Origin: Icerya purchasi
Taxonomy: Eukaryota; Arthropoda; Insecta; Hemiptera; Monophlebidae
Reading direction: 5' to 3'
DNA length: 64,000 nucleotides
NCBI GenBank assembly: GCA_039619475.1
Contig: CM077116.1
Coordinates: 373,622,794 to 373,686,793, forward strand
A program made the translations under genes and the position numbers. Shown in pieces: positions 35,701 to 50,700 of the stretch (position 1 is its first letter; every line of letters starts with the position of its first letter). The notes beneath the pieces were generated by a model. The model was not told where the DNA came from, did no database searches, and saw only the letters and a list, made by a program, of their open reading frames with translations.

Positions 35701-38700
35701 AGAACAGTAATGATAATAAAGCGAGTTCGTAACCTGACGGTTTCATCTTCGTATAGGTCGATAGCTTTACTAAGCGCCGTTTCAAAAATTTACGAGAATT
35801 TATTAATAGAACATATTGGTTTCAAAGATTTTTTTTTAAATACCAGGCCGAATTCATCTCATTTTTTAAGAAATTATTCGATCCGATTAAATCGTCGCTA
35901 ATAAAAAAAAAAAAAAATTGTTAACGAATTTTAATATAATATTTATTAACTATCCATTTATTTTATGTAATCTACGCAGCTCGAGTTGTAATAATCTGGT
36001 TTAATTCATTAAGGTAATATCTGGTCCTCCGGAAAGTTACAACATCCTTTTATCGTAATATTTTGGTTCATTTCGGACCGGATACAGTAGAACAAAGACT
36101 GTTCATCGTCGAATCAACTAAGTCCGTTCCGATTTACATACAGTTAATTAGAAAATTCGTTGAAATTAAGGTAAGCTAAAATTTTTTCATGTTCGTCGTT
36201 TATTCGCATGTTTTGACGACTTCGCCTATGTAATTTTTTTCTTATTAAACGGATAAGTTTGAAAGGGAATATCGTTATGCCAAAAGACAGATAGGATCAA
36301 TTCAAGCTCATATTGTAAATATACTAAAAGAGTCTGTAAACAACGTGGGTTTAGCAAAACCTGAGATCGAATTTAAATTGTTCAAAATTTATCATACCAA
36401 ATTTGAAGAATTATCTAACCAGATTCTTGAGTAAAGTATCGAATCGAATCCGGAAAAAGAAGAAGAACTTGAAAATGCACATTTTAAAGAAGGCGAGGAG
36501 CTACTATTTGTTTTAAATTCGATAGAAACAGCTATCGCTGTCTCTCGCGATAAGCTATCTAAACAAGAAGGCAGAGATTCGATATTAAATTCCACATCGA
36601 TGGTTTCTCGCAATCCTTCCACAAAGCCGAGGTTTTCTAAAATCAATATACTGGAATATAACGGTAATCCTAGAAGTACATAAAGCAAACTAAAACAACT
36701 GCGCTCCCGATAATCCAGCAAACGATAGTCAGTTATGCCCATAACAGCTGATCGTGTGATGCGTCGTGAATTATTTTGTTCTACAGGTTGATTATATTGA
36801 TTATGTCCGTTTTAATGTGAACAGCAAGACAATATACAATTTATTGCACGCCTATAATAAAAAGGCGCATAATTAACCATTTCAATTATTTTTATGTTCC
36901 GTTAAAAAATTTAACACTCAAGTGTTGAACGACTCACCGATAATAACCATGTAAGTTCGCGTAACAAATAACATTCATAAAATTCAAAAACAAGTTTGTG
37001 TGCTTATTAAAGTACAATGCCACGTCTTCGTGGACGAGGAGGAAATATTGGTAGCCAACAGCTGTCGGTTAAATAGAACGGCAGAAGATCGATTAAGGGA
37101 CAATGCAACCATCAAGTTTATTTATTTATGCACCTCAGGGACTGGCGAAAAACACTGTTTATCAACTCGCGTTAAAATAAAAAAATAAACCTTATTTCTT
37201 TTAGTATTAAAATTCAACATTTATTTCAATACTTTTATTTTTTACATCAATAAAAATATGGCTGTTATGGAAATGAGTTAGGTTTTCCTTTGTTTGCTAT
37301 TATTTAATCAAAATGAAAATCGTCAAAATTTTGGAAGTCACATAATTATCACCAATCTAACGAAAAGTTCTGCCTCTTTTGCCAAATGTGCAAATGACAA
37401 ACACCAAATATCGTCCGGTCATGACACGAGAATTGAACAGCGCAGGATAACCAGAAATTGCACTTATTTTTTGGATTTTGCTTTGGGCAACAATAGAAAA
37501 TTAGAATATCGAAAAAATGTTTTCTTAATCCGCTAATAGCAGACAAGCCAATGTTCAGACAGGACTACGTTTGCCGGGTCCGCTAGTTATGATATAAATA
37601 TAAACACTCGAAATAACATCGAGCTTTATTGCCGGATATTAATAATGGATATATCTAACTGCAGAATTTAGATAACAGCCACAATCGAAGACTATAACAC
37701 ATTAGTTTATTTCTAATATTAACAATTAAATAAGGAAAAAAATCTCAATTCATATTTTGTATAGTTGTCACGTCGCTTAAACTACTATTTATAATGTTTC
37801 GAACTTTTTACCAGTACACGTTAATGCGCAATGATATGGCTGAAACAGTTTCTCATGTAATGAATGACTATGCATTGTGGTGCCATTTGTTCTTCATGAG
37901 AATGCGGATGATTTTATTGCAGCGGTAAATGTCATCATGAAATCAAAATGCGCTGGTGAAATAGCTAATTAATTTAAAAGGAATGAAATAATTCATTTCA
38001 TTTAAACATTTCGATTAATTATCGCTTACTTTTTTTCTTTTGTTTACATTATAAGTTGCTTATCGACATACCTATTGCTGTAATACATACTGAAAATTAT
38101 GTACACAAACAAAACAAATAAGTAAAATAAATTCTGAATAAGTTGCATAATTTATAATTATTTCAATTATATAGTATAATAATTACCGTTTACTATGTTC
38201 GAAAACAGTTCTTTGTGCGGTAGACATGTTTAATAAACAGGTTGAACTTGTATCATAAACCCAAAGAATGATAACCAACAATAAAGAAACTAAAAATAAA
38301 ATAAAATAAAAATTACGATTGAAAAATTTGCAGCTGTTTAGGTAACATTAAAAAAAATAAAAACTAATATCGCGGTACAACACTGATCTTTAATGAACAC
38401 TAGAAAATTGTCGGCAAATAATTCATACAAAAATAAATCGATATATTTATAAACATATCGATATCTATATACAATATACATTCTTACCTTTAAAGAATAT
38501 ATGGTGTACAACGTATTTTTTTTTCATTGGTTCATAAATTAATATTTTAATTAGAAATTATTATATCATTTATATTTGTATTAATAAAAATTTAAGATCG
38601 CTCAGCAAATGATTTATTTACTTATTAAATTATTAAATATAGTTAATTTTGAGGCTTTTGAATATTGTTATGTAATCAGTAATTTTAGAATAGTCTGGTA

Positions 38701-41700
38701 AAATCAAACTAATTCAATTAATCGATTAAAGTTACGTTTAAACACATTGCATTTGGGCACATTTACATTTATATTAAATTATAGTTCATTCAATGGAAAT
38801 GTGCCGATGGAAAAGTTTGCTAGACTTGATTCGCAATGCTAAAAGGGACCATTTACAACGCGACACGATCATACCACTTTTTTTGCTTCTTTCCATATCC
38901 GCGTCAGTAGATTGCGCTAGCAGATGTTAGCTGTACGCCGATGTCTTAAAACTGTTAACAATTAACATTTGGCGGGTTTTACTGTAACTGTGGAAGTTTG
39001 AATTTCAGTACACTAATACATTATAAAGTGTTTGATGTACCAATACTTGTATTACATAGTGTTATATTAATTGCACCCGAAAGCACAACTATGAATATTG
39101 TACAATATATTCTACTACATTACTCTTTGTATTGCAATTAATATAAAAATAAAGTTTTATAGTTCAACTTTAATTTGAAGACTTTATCCCAGCTTAAATA
39201 TTTTACAATATTATGCCATTGAGCGAAAGATTATATTTACAAAATAATTATAAAAGCGATTAACAATGAACATTTCAGAAATTATCTCTATATGCAGTAA
39301 TGGTTTTCAAATCATGGTTCCAACATACGTTTTGAATATTAAAAAAGAAGTTCTCCATAAATAAATGCATAGTTAAAACATTACAGTTATTTAAATATAC
39401 CTATATGGTTAGGAATTTTTTTAAGAGGCATTTTGTAATAATAATGATGAACAAAAATAACGGTAATAAATGAAATAAAGAATTAAAGGGAAATAAAGTT
39501 TAGAAGAAATCTTATGGCAATACAACAAATTATTCAACTGATAACAATCTCAGAAACCATAACTACACTCTCGAACGTAGAAAAAATTTTGTCTTTTTGT
39601 ATAGTACATCAAAAAATGCAATATGAACTGAGACACAGGATTTTTGAAGTAATTAAGGTGCTTTAAAAAATTTTTATGGTAAACGATCTTTACATAATTT
39701 TTACAATTAAACTCAGTTAAAAATTGTCTACTTAACCATTATCGTTAAATACATATTCAAATAAGGCGGAGAAATTAACTGAAATTGTTAGAAATTATGA
39801 ACTTTTATTTAATAAAAAGATTACTTCTAGTATTTAAAAATAAAAAAAAAACTTGAGAATTAGTAAAAATTCCATTAAACATCAAAGAAAGAGAAATTGC
39901 ATTTATTACTCTTATACATATTTCAAAACAAATTAAAAACAAACACGATTATAAAATAATTTAATTACAGAATAGAACTCCCACGCTCAGTGAACTTGTT
40001 GTAATGGACAGTTGAAATAAACACATTTCACATATTTCGCTGTTTTTTTGGTTTTTTTTGACAAAATATTTATATTATTTTTATTTTTAGGTAATTTTCG
40101 ACAGCACAAAGAGCAATGATAATAGGTATAGATCGCGATGTTAGTAATTTGGCGTACGGAACGAGCAGGAGGCGAATTTCCCTAATGTTATATACAAAAA
40201 TAAATTAGTCGTAAAATTATTTCTTAAATCATTAATTTATATTTATAATGGCAATCAATGTGCTTTACTCTGTTTAACAATTTAAATACAAAATGATTCA
40301 GCGACTTAACTTACCCTGCCATTCAGCAGTCAAATTCCAGAACTCATGTACATACTTAGCCACATTCAGCAGATGAGATATTTAGGCAAATTACAAACCG
40401 CGATAGAATATTCAAAAATAACTTTTCATTAGTTTAATACTATAAGCAATGTAATTAAATGAATTATTATATTGAACAGGCTTCAGATTTTTTCGTTTAA
40501 ACATTTAGTTCGCATTTACTATGTAATTCATCGTATTAAACAGCTAAAATCACGCCATTTATACTAAATTCGAAGACATCAAGCAAATCATAAGTTTTCC
40601 CACGGAACTATTTTAGGTTAGAAGTAAATTTCAAAGTGCGCAATTACGTCTTACATTTTGTTCGACTGTTCATTTTCAGAGAAATAATTTTGAGAACTGC
40701 GTAATGTTGAAAAAAATATGTAAAATTGCAGTAGAAATATTGTGATCAGTATAAAACGAATGACAAGTAAATCTAACAGTAACGGAAGAGTCAAAATATT
40801 GCTTACCTGACAAACAGCCAACGAAAAATATTTCTAGCATAAGGTAACCATAATAGTCCACAATATAACCGCTTGATAAAGTAAAGAGCGCTTGTCCAGT
40901 ATTTTGTAATGATTGTGCCCTGTTTAGGAATACAAAATATTACTACAATTTATGACATTTATCATATAAAGTCATTAATAAAGGATTTATTAAATAAATT
41001 ACGTTAATTGAATTAAGATTTTTGATTATTCAGTAATGTTCTAAAAATATAGAGTAATTTTTATTGTTGGATTAACGTAAAATTCATTAACTTTTCAATA
41101 AAGAATTTTAACATAAAAGTTTAAATTCCTTTAATTATTAAATAATTTAGGAAATGACTTGCGTTTTAGTTTAAAAAAATTAAAATTACACAAAACATTT
41201 TTCACTTACACTCCGTAAGCTGTTCCTAACTGGTATTCAGGAACTACCAATGCAATTAGCGGCCACAAAGCACTACCAACCATCGAATAGCCAAAAGCAA
41301 TAAAACCCTTTAACAAAATACAAAAATTAGCGGATGCAAATATGGAGTATACTTCAGTTTATAAAAATATTTCGATATGCACGCAAAATGAATAATGGTT
41401 TTCATTTACCATTCCGACATAGGGATTAAGGAATGTAAAAGCTATTAACATATGTCCAACAAGTGTACTTAAAATTGATATAAAAACCCAAAAAACGTTT
41501 CTTCCCATTCTGTCGATAATAAATCCTAAAAATGGGCACACAAATGCGGAAATAACGTATACCAAACTGTTTATCCAATTTGATTCATCCGGATCCAAAC
41601 CGAATTTACGTTCAAAAAATACTCTGGAAATAAAATTCATTTTTACGAATAATTAAATGAAACAGTACGTAAAATAAAATACTTATGTTTATATTAATTA

Positions 41701-44700
41701 AATGTGTCTTCTGTAGAGTACAATGAAGTAGTGATGAATAGGTTCAGAAGGATACCTATTCGTGGATCCTTATTCCGACTCAGCAAATACAAACTGAATC
41801 AATAAATGTTATACAAATTCAGGTTCATACGGTTTTGCCATAGAAACTAAAATATAGGCCCTGAACAAAAAGAAATAGGCTGTCCGAACTTTTCTGCGTT
41901 TCATACGGATTGAATGTCTAAGCAGAAATGCGTCAAGACCAGCTAGAAAAATGAAAAATGATTACATCAGAATTAGAAAGAAACGTTCTCTATCGTTTTT
42001 TATGTAGACCCAACTCTTTGTATGTTTATACCGCTACACTAGCTATTTTGCAATTTCCTTCTCTCTTTCTGATACACAAAATCTAACTTGACATTAGTAA
42101 CAGTACACTGCATCGACAACCAGTGTTAACTAGTGTCAGTGTTGAGTGTACCGTGTGCAAAAATGTGAGATCTATTTGCGTCCCATGAATACGTATTTGG
42201 GATGTAGTTCTCGAACCTGCCATTCACTTCCGGATCCGTATCGGAATAAATAACGAACTTATCCATCATTACAATGAAGTAACTCTCTGTACTCTATGAA
42301 ATACATGCGTCTTAAAGTCAATCTCTGAATTCGAATGTAATGCCACATAATAGATAGATTTCTCGCAAAATGCAAAAAAAAATTAACGATAAAACTTAGG
42401 TGATCTTAATAAAATAATTAACAACAGTTTCACTTCCAAAAATGTTTACAAATTATAACATTACACGCATACACAGTTGGGTACTTTTATTAAAGTTGCA
42501 TTTCAAAACATTTGGAATGTCTGTACCTCACTTGACAAAGATCATTTTAATTATAGCCTTACTTCAAAGATGCAATTTTTTAAAAGTAAAATGTATAATT
42601 ATTGTTAATATTTCATATTGTAGAACAAGAAAGAATTTTTCATTTTCCGCCTGAAATTATAACTAGAAAACTTATTTAAAATAAAACATTAGTTCAAGGA
42701 ATTCTTTAGACAGTCTACATAGACTGATATCAACAAGACATCAGATAAATCGGGTTGTTATTTTTACAATTAACAACTAATTCGACTGTATTCTTTTTTA
42801 CTATTTGTCCACAGATATTTTCATTATTTATATATTTCCTAAAATAGTAAATTGATTAAAACCTAAATTTAATAACCGTTTAATTAATAAAGTTTTTAAT
42901 ACTAATTAAATATGTTTCAATTTAAAATTTAGAAATAGATTCAAATAATTTTTTTCCCTTACTTTCCTAACGAAACGAAGCAAAAAATGGCCACATAGTA
43001 AAATAAAATTACGAATGCTGTTAACCAAAAAGATGGTGGGAACTTTTTAACATCCGACAATCGTACGATTTCTTCTGACTTAGATCTGTGTCTCTCTAAG
43101 AAACGTTCTGCACGTTTGTCTTGACAAGCTAAAATTGTTGCACTCAGAAATGACATAATACAACTGAGACTAGCTAAAAGAAAACAATTAATAAAAGGAA
43201 TATTTAATATTGAGTCTACTAGTGTAATATATATACATATATATAAAAAAATAGAATACACTAGAAAAAATTAATATGTAAATAAAAAATAAAATTTATG
43301 CAATAAAACACAAGTTTAAAATAAAATAATCCGTTAAATATATAAAAGGTATACGCGCGTATTACACATAAACAGACACACACACAAATAATTATAAAAC
43401 TAAAACAACTATAATATATACATTACAAATAATCTATTCCTTAAATGGATTAATAATTCTTTTTTTAGCCATTTATTTAGTTATAATATATGAACGGCAT
43501 TAACACACACTGTTACTGTAATTTTACATTTAACCGATAAAAGTAGGTATATTTCATATATATTTCAAGATTGTTAGTTACTTAAATGGAAAAATTATTT
43601 CCCGCGTAAATTATATAACATATTTCGGTTTATACTTGGATAAAAGGCTCTTTTTTGTGGGTGTAATATAGCAAATGTTAGGTACAGTATGAGTTGCTGC
43701 ATTGATTGTACAAAAATCAATACAGACTAGTCATTCAAAATAAAGGCCTATTTATATCATCGTCATTAAGCTGATTAGAACTTTTAGTACCGAAAAGTTT
43801 TAGTTCAGGTAAAAAGTTCCATGCTTATTAGACCGCAGAATCAAAGATTTAATTTTTGGCGTAATTTGCTGCATTCCTAGTCGAGAAATTTTCTATCATT
43901 AAAAAAATAAGTATAATTAACGGACCAGTAACTACGTTGCAATACTTTCTTTAGTTATTTTATTTTTATTCGCAACGTAAAAAATCCTCCTTATTTATTT
44001 CCTTAAAAAAATCATGTTTAAATTTTTATTTAATGCTCTATCCGTCAAGATTTTAGGACAAAAAAAAAAAAAGATCAAACACAGTTGTTTAATCCTAACA
44101 ACTACGGTCAGAAGAAAAGATCCATTTTAGGACCAGAACCAAGCTTAACAATAGTGTCAACAAATACTGAAGGACTGACATCAGAAAAGGAAAGTCAGAA
44201 TTGTGCCAAAAAACTACATGTGATGTACTTTGTATATAAGAAACGCGTTGTGGAACAAAATATAGGAAATTAAATGTACCCGGAATGAAACTAGCGATAG
44301 AAAGGCCACAAGCACAATAGCACAATACGGAAGTGCCATTTTTACTAAACCAGATTTGAAAGTTATATTAACTGAGCTTACAGAAGAGAATAACATGGAA
44401 CTAATCTCAGTAGACATAAGAAAAAATACGTAATGTAACATCGGCGTATAAACCTCCAAACATACCTTTTAAGTTTAAAAAACCGGGGAACTATGGCAGG
44501 AGAAATATAAGGATTATAGTTGGAGATTTTAACAGCATCAATATGATGTGAGGATACTCAAAGAATACTGATATTGGGTAGAAATGAACTACCTAAACTT
44601 AATTCACGATCCTAAGTTAACTTAATAGTGGCAGATGAAGGAGAGGATATAATCCGGATAACATTTTCGTGAGTGATAATATAAGAAACATGACCACTAA

Positions 44701-47700
44701 AGCGGTATTAGATCCTGTGCCAAAGTCCTAGCATCGGCCAATTTTATGTGAGATAAATGCAGCAATAGTGCCACGAACTGTACCGTTTAAAATATTTAAT
44801 TTTAGGAAAACAAAATGGATGGAATTTGCAAACGATTTGGATAATGAAGTAGAGGCAATACAACCACCAATACCCGTCAATTACCACTAATTTGTGGAAA
44901 TGTTGAAAAAAATATCTGGAAAACATATACCAAGAGGCTGTTGCACTAATTATATAAAGGGATTATGTCAAGAGGCTATTACAAATTTAGAAGAATACTA
45001 TAAAAGATATAAAGAGGATCCTTTTAATGAGGCTACAATTGAAGCCGGAGAAAAACTTACAGGAATTTAAAGCAGGAGAAAGAAAAAAAGAGTAGATTTC
45101 AACAATCAGAAAATAGTTACAAGGCCTAGAAACGAATAAGAAACATGAATAATGAAAGATCACAGCCAAAAGAACACATAAATGTGACACCGGATCAAAT
45201 TGCATATAAATGACTAATGAATGGAAAAATCAAAAGGTAGGATAGATAAACTAAAACTGATAGTGAACACAACTGATGACATGAGTCAGTTTATTGAACC
45301 GTTTAGAATGGATGAACTAGACAAGGCTATTAAGATGATGAAAAACAAGAGGCAGCCGGTGTGTTGATAATATAATGACGGAACAGATTAAACACATAGG
45401 ACCTAAAGCTAAGCGGTGGCTTCTAGATATGTCTAATAACTGCATTAACAATGATCAAATCCTTAAAGAATGGTTGAAATCACATGTTGCTGTGTTACTT
45501 AAACCAGGAAAAACCCCTACAGATGCTGGAAATTTCAGCCTTGTCTCACTATCATGTCACACCTACAAAATTTTTTAAAGAATAATATTAAATAGAATAC
45601 ATAAAAAAAATAGATTCAAAGTTACTGGTGTCTAAGTAATCACATCACCACTACTTTTATAGCAATTTTATAATTATATCCCTATTTTATTATTCTGAAC
45701 TAGATTTTAAATACCCAACACACATTCCACACATAGTTATAATTTATTAAATCTTATTATGCTATATATAAGTACACTGAATAATTAGATTATGCACAGA
45801 ATTTATTAATAAACTTGCCCCATCGGTAACATTCGAACTGGGGACAAAAAAAAAAACAAAAAAAAAAACAGAAAAAAAAACAGCAGGCTGGATTTAGAGT
45901 CGGAAAATCATGCGCAGCGCAAGTCCTAAACTTAGTTTAAGAAACAGAAGATGGATATAAAAACAAAATGATAACAGGTGCAGCGTTTATAGATTTAAGT
46001 GCTTTATATGACACAGTTAGCCGTCGCAATAGCCTAGTTGCTAGAGCGCTTGACTTCCGTTATGGAGATCACGGGTTCGATCCCGAGCGACGACGAACTT
46101 ATTACAAGAATAAATAAATAAATAAAATAATCGCTAATAGTCACGTGAAAGGCAATGGCAAACCACCATGTTCAACATCATATGCGCGCTAGGTCAGTAC
46201 ACAGCAGACCCACACGGGACTGCACTGGTAGCGCGATAACAAGCGGCTACTATCAGTTCCGAATGTAGCCTTGCGTGTGTACACCTGCGTTGCATATAAC
46301 AATTGCCTAGTACACTGCCTATGTCTGTACAGCTGAGATGTACGAATAGGTAGTCGCCGACGCTCAGAAGTTGAGTATGACACTATAAAGATATGACACA
46401 GTTAATCATAGATTATTAATTTAAAAAATATACGAGTTTACTGAAGACTCCAAGTTAAGTAAAATTATCAGTACATTGCCGAAAAACCGACGATTCTATG
46501 TAACATTATAAAACAAAAAAAGTAGCTGGAGAAGACAGAACAATGGGTTACCACAAGGAAGTGTACTTGCACCAACTTTATTTAACATATATACTAATGA
46601 TCGGTCGATTGGGAATTCAAGTCACTATATACATGCTGATGATCTAACCATTACAACTCAAGTAAAATCGTTCGACGAGGTAGAAAGGAATTTGAGCAAA
46701 GTGCTCGAGATTATCGAAAAATACTATACTAGCAATTATTACAAACTGTACCCGAACAGAAATCAAATAAGAGCATTTCACCTGAGAAATAAGGATGCGA
46801 AACGTAAACTACAAGTTAAATGGCAAGGGATACACCTAGAAGATTGCGATAATCCAAAATACTTAGGAGTTAAGCTGGATCGAGCCCTAACATATAAGGA
46901 ACATTGTGAAGACTTTAAAAAGTAAATCGGCACAAGGAATGGTCTCCTCAGGAAATTGATTGGTTCTACTTGGGATGCAGATCCAAATGTAATAAGAACA
47001 ACAACTCTGGCTCCGTGTTATTCTGCAGGTGAATATACTAGCGTAGTATGGCGAAACTCAGCACTTGCAAAAAGGATAGATGTAGCACTAAATGAAACTA
47101 ATCGAATAATTATAGGCTGCTTGAGGCCGACACCAGTTGATAAAATGCAGATATTATCCGGTATAGCACCACCGAACATATAGCGATGGGGGAAAAAAAT
47201 AAGCAAGAACAAGATGTGAGACATCCACTGTATGCGAAAGATATGACAATAAGCCGACAAAACAGTAAATGCATTAACACAAACACCTGGAATTACTAGA
47301 ATAGAATTATGGAAAGGAAAATTGAAAAAAAGTCGATTACAACTGTGGAAACAATCAAAAAAACACTTACCTTAAATAGAATAAGAACTATGACGGGAAG
47401 AACGGCGAAGAACATGAAATCATGGGAAAGTAAAGATGACGATAGATGTGAATGTAGTATGGTGCAAGATTCAAAGCACCTTCTGGCCTGCTCAGTGCTG
47501 CCATTGCAATGTACATACGACGGAAGATATGACTAATATAAATAGTGTTTCGGGCAAAGCAATTCAAATTGCTAAACATTGGGAAAAGAAAACAATATAA
47601 ACCTGATTGACGCGATAAGAAGAAGAGGTAATGCCAAGTAATTAATTATAGTATGGTTGCATGTTAAAATGTAATTTTAATGGTTATGCTAATGTTACAA

Positions 47701-50700
47701 ATTATCTAACTTGTTTAATAAAGAAATAGTAATTTTATCAATAATAATACTGATTACGAAATAGAAATTTAATAAAATAATAATAGCTTGGTATATACAT
47801 TTATTTATAAAATTGTTAAAAAAAATGTAGTGAGTGTACGCTAGATATTTTTATCACATGAACCGTATTTTATACGTTTATTTAAATGAAGTTAAAACTG
47901 TAATGTACGTCAAAGAATTCTGCAACGAATGTTCTAAAATAATTGGTCTACAATAATTATGTGAAATATGACAGCATTCAATTTAGTTCACTATTTTGTT
48001 GTGTTTGAGTTTATTAGAACCAAAATTACTTATTTAAACCTGCATCGTATTATAATGAAATTATTATTTTGTCTAAGTATTTTATGTTCTTCTTCTTCTT
48101 CTTCATCCGCCCTTTCCGTTACAAAGGTCGGCGATCCACCTGGCTACAACTTCTTTTGAAACAGCTGTCCGGAGCAGCTGTATGGTCGGGCAGCCAAACT
48201 GGCGTCGCAGATGTCTTATCTATGAATTTTTCGGACGGTCCACTACCAATATCTTGCCGGCAATTTTGCCTTATATGATAATCCGCAGTAAGTCGTACTT
48301 AGTACCTCTCAGAATGTGACCTAAGTATCGTATCTTCCTTCCTTTGATACAGTTTAATAATTCTAGTCGTTTCCCCACTCCGCTTAGAACTACTTCGTTG
48401 CTGACTCTTTTCGTCCAAGGATTTTTTAGTATCCTCCTATATAGATACATTTCAAAAGCTTTAATGCGCTTTACAAGGCTAACATCTAGCATCCAACTTT
48501 CGCAGCCATATAATAAGACCGAAAAGGCATAGCATCTTGAAATTCTTTACTGCAAATCCAACTCGAGTTCTTTCCTGGTAAGTACGTTCTTGATTTTAGT
48601 AATAATTAATTTCGCTTGCCCTATTCTCGATCGTATTTCAGTTTTTAACGTACAACTGCTTTTAAGGGTGGTGCCTAAGTGTTTGATACTTGAAACCTGC
48701 TCTAGTTCTGTTCCGTTTATCCATATCGAGCAATTCCTTGTTCTATTGGAAAACACTATCACTTTTATTTTATATTTATTGATTGAAAGCCCGAACACTT
48801 CACCGTGGGCAACAAGTTTATCTACCATTTTCTGTTTATCCATTATAATGAAGTAATCGTCTGCGTACCGCATGTTATTAATCGTGTAACCATTCTATTT
48901 AATATATTTACATTTTAAAAAAAAAAATACTAGTATTTTTACTCATATGTTGATTTATCCAAGATTTAAATTTTTGTGAATTATTCACATACACTGCGTA
49001 ATAAGGTGCATTACAGGAAAATTCTATTTCTAAATGTCAATAATAATTGCAAATAAATAATGATCGCCATTTATATAAAACGATGAAAAAATATTTAAAA
49101 CCACAAATACATTTCATTATTTCCATTTAAAAAATATGCCTTACCAATTAACAAACTGATTCCTAAACACTGATAACTGTGATAAAAGCGAGATATGTAC
49201 CGATAAATCGGTTCCATAAAAACAAAATTAACCGCTGAACCAGCTCTAGCAAAACTCAACTGAAATCCGAAAACCATATTTAATTCTTTCCCTTTAAACC
49301 AAAGCACTGCATAATTATTTTGCGCAACAGCTAATGATTCACCACCTAGACTGAAACAATTTAATACATAAATTGATAAAAAAATATACGAATTTTCTTT
49401 GAAATACAATAAAAAAAGTCGGAAAGAAAGTTAAAAAAAAAACATAATTTTTAATTACCACTTTACATTTAAACTATTGAGAGAACTTAAACTACTAAAG
49501 AACATAGTTTAAGAATAAAATTATAATATTCTAATGATGTAAATTATAATGAGAATAATAACGTGTATTTAGTGAATACAAACTTAATCCACTACATAGT
49601 GTGTAGTTAACAAAACTTGTATCCTCATTTTTTTTTATACAGAAAATTTGAACCAATAATTTCTATTTATCTTATATTTCGCATTTTTAATATGCGGTTT
49701 TATTATGTCGATATTTACTAAACAGTTCTAGAATTATAATGATCGTACCCAAAAATAAATCTGCCAATAATTGTTATCAACAAAGAATTTGTAAATGCAC
49801 CGACAGCAAATATTATTTGGCCAGCAACTACTAATAAACAATATAAACAAGTTCCTAGACGAATTCCAAACACCCTGAAATAGTTCAAACAGTTATAATA
49901 AATTAATACTACCACAAAAATGAAATATAAATTCAAGCGTTTGACAGTGCAAAAATGCCAATTCAATGCGTCGTATAAGCAATGATTGTATAAAATGGAC
50001 TTAGCCATTTTGCTCGTCGTTAAATTTTCTATACGTTTCATTCAGGCCCGCAGCGAGTAAGTTTTATTAGTAAGTCTGTATTTTAGTGGAGACGATCCAT
50101 TTGTTTTTTCTCGTTACAACCAATATACATAATATTTTATGTCAGTTGTCATTTAATCTTTTTAAAACAATTGATTCTTTTTTCTATTTTTGGTTGTTTC
50201 CATTTTAATTAAAAATAATAATAATAAAAAGATTTTAACATTCTTAAACGTATATTGGATTAGATTATGATAGAAACTAAATTGTGTATTACTAGCTGTT
50301 GCTTCCTGCCGACTGGAAGAGAAGATAAGATTATTATTAAGTTAGGATTCAGCAGTGCTAATGATGGTCAACGTTGGTCTGTATGGTATATAAAAAAAGA
50401 AAGATTTAAGTTCAACAACCAACTTGTTAACATACGCTTCTTTTAATCTATGTTTAATGTTTTATTTTAAATTCACATAAAATATCATTTATTTCATTAA
50501 CATAATACATACAAAGATAGATTACATAAATAATAGAGATGAAAGTAATGTACAGAATAAAGAAATTGCTAAATATTATTTCTTTAATTGTAGGCTATAG
50601 AGGTAATTTGTCACAAACTGATTAGTTACCCGTAGCAGTAGGCATTCAGGGTTCATTAACATGGTCGGGGATGGGATGCGGATAAAATATAGATGATTAA

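Larger units (their letters stand above)
44080..47641 (+). mobile_element. second Jockey-type non-LTR element, decayed, with nested insertions
   Basis: Endonuclease pieces LTIVSTNTEGLTSEKE and IVGDFNS come first. Reverse transcriptase pieces follow: KHIGPKAKRWLLDM, LLKPGKTPTDAGNF, QAGFRVGKSCAAQVL, TGAAFIDLSALYDTV, LPQGSVLAPTLFNIYTND and the catalytic region HADDLTI. C-terminal pieces are SVVWRNSALAKRIDVALNET and the last codons IDAIRRRGNAK with a stop at 47641. Many stops and frameshifts make it non-functional. It is interrupted at 45634-45885 and 46020-46390 by younger insertions. It lies in MFSD1 intron 4, opposite the gene. Confidence 0.85.

Noticed and set aside
44095..44459. Hydrophobic minus-strand frames (44095-44459) as an extra membrane protein exon of MFSD1
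   Set aside because: They are antisense to the endonuclease of the non-LTR element, and the MFSD1 exons already join in phase without them.
45841..45885. A-rich tail with C spacers as a CRISPR-like or telomere-like repeat
   Set aside because: It is a homopolymer-rich retroelement tail with irregular spacing.
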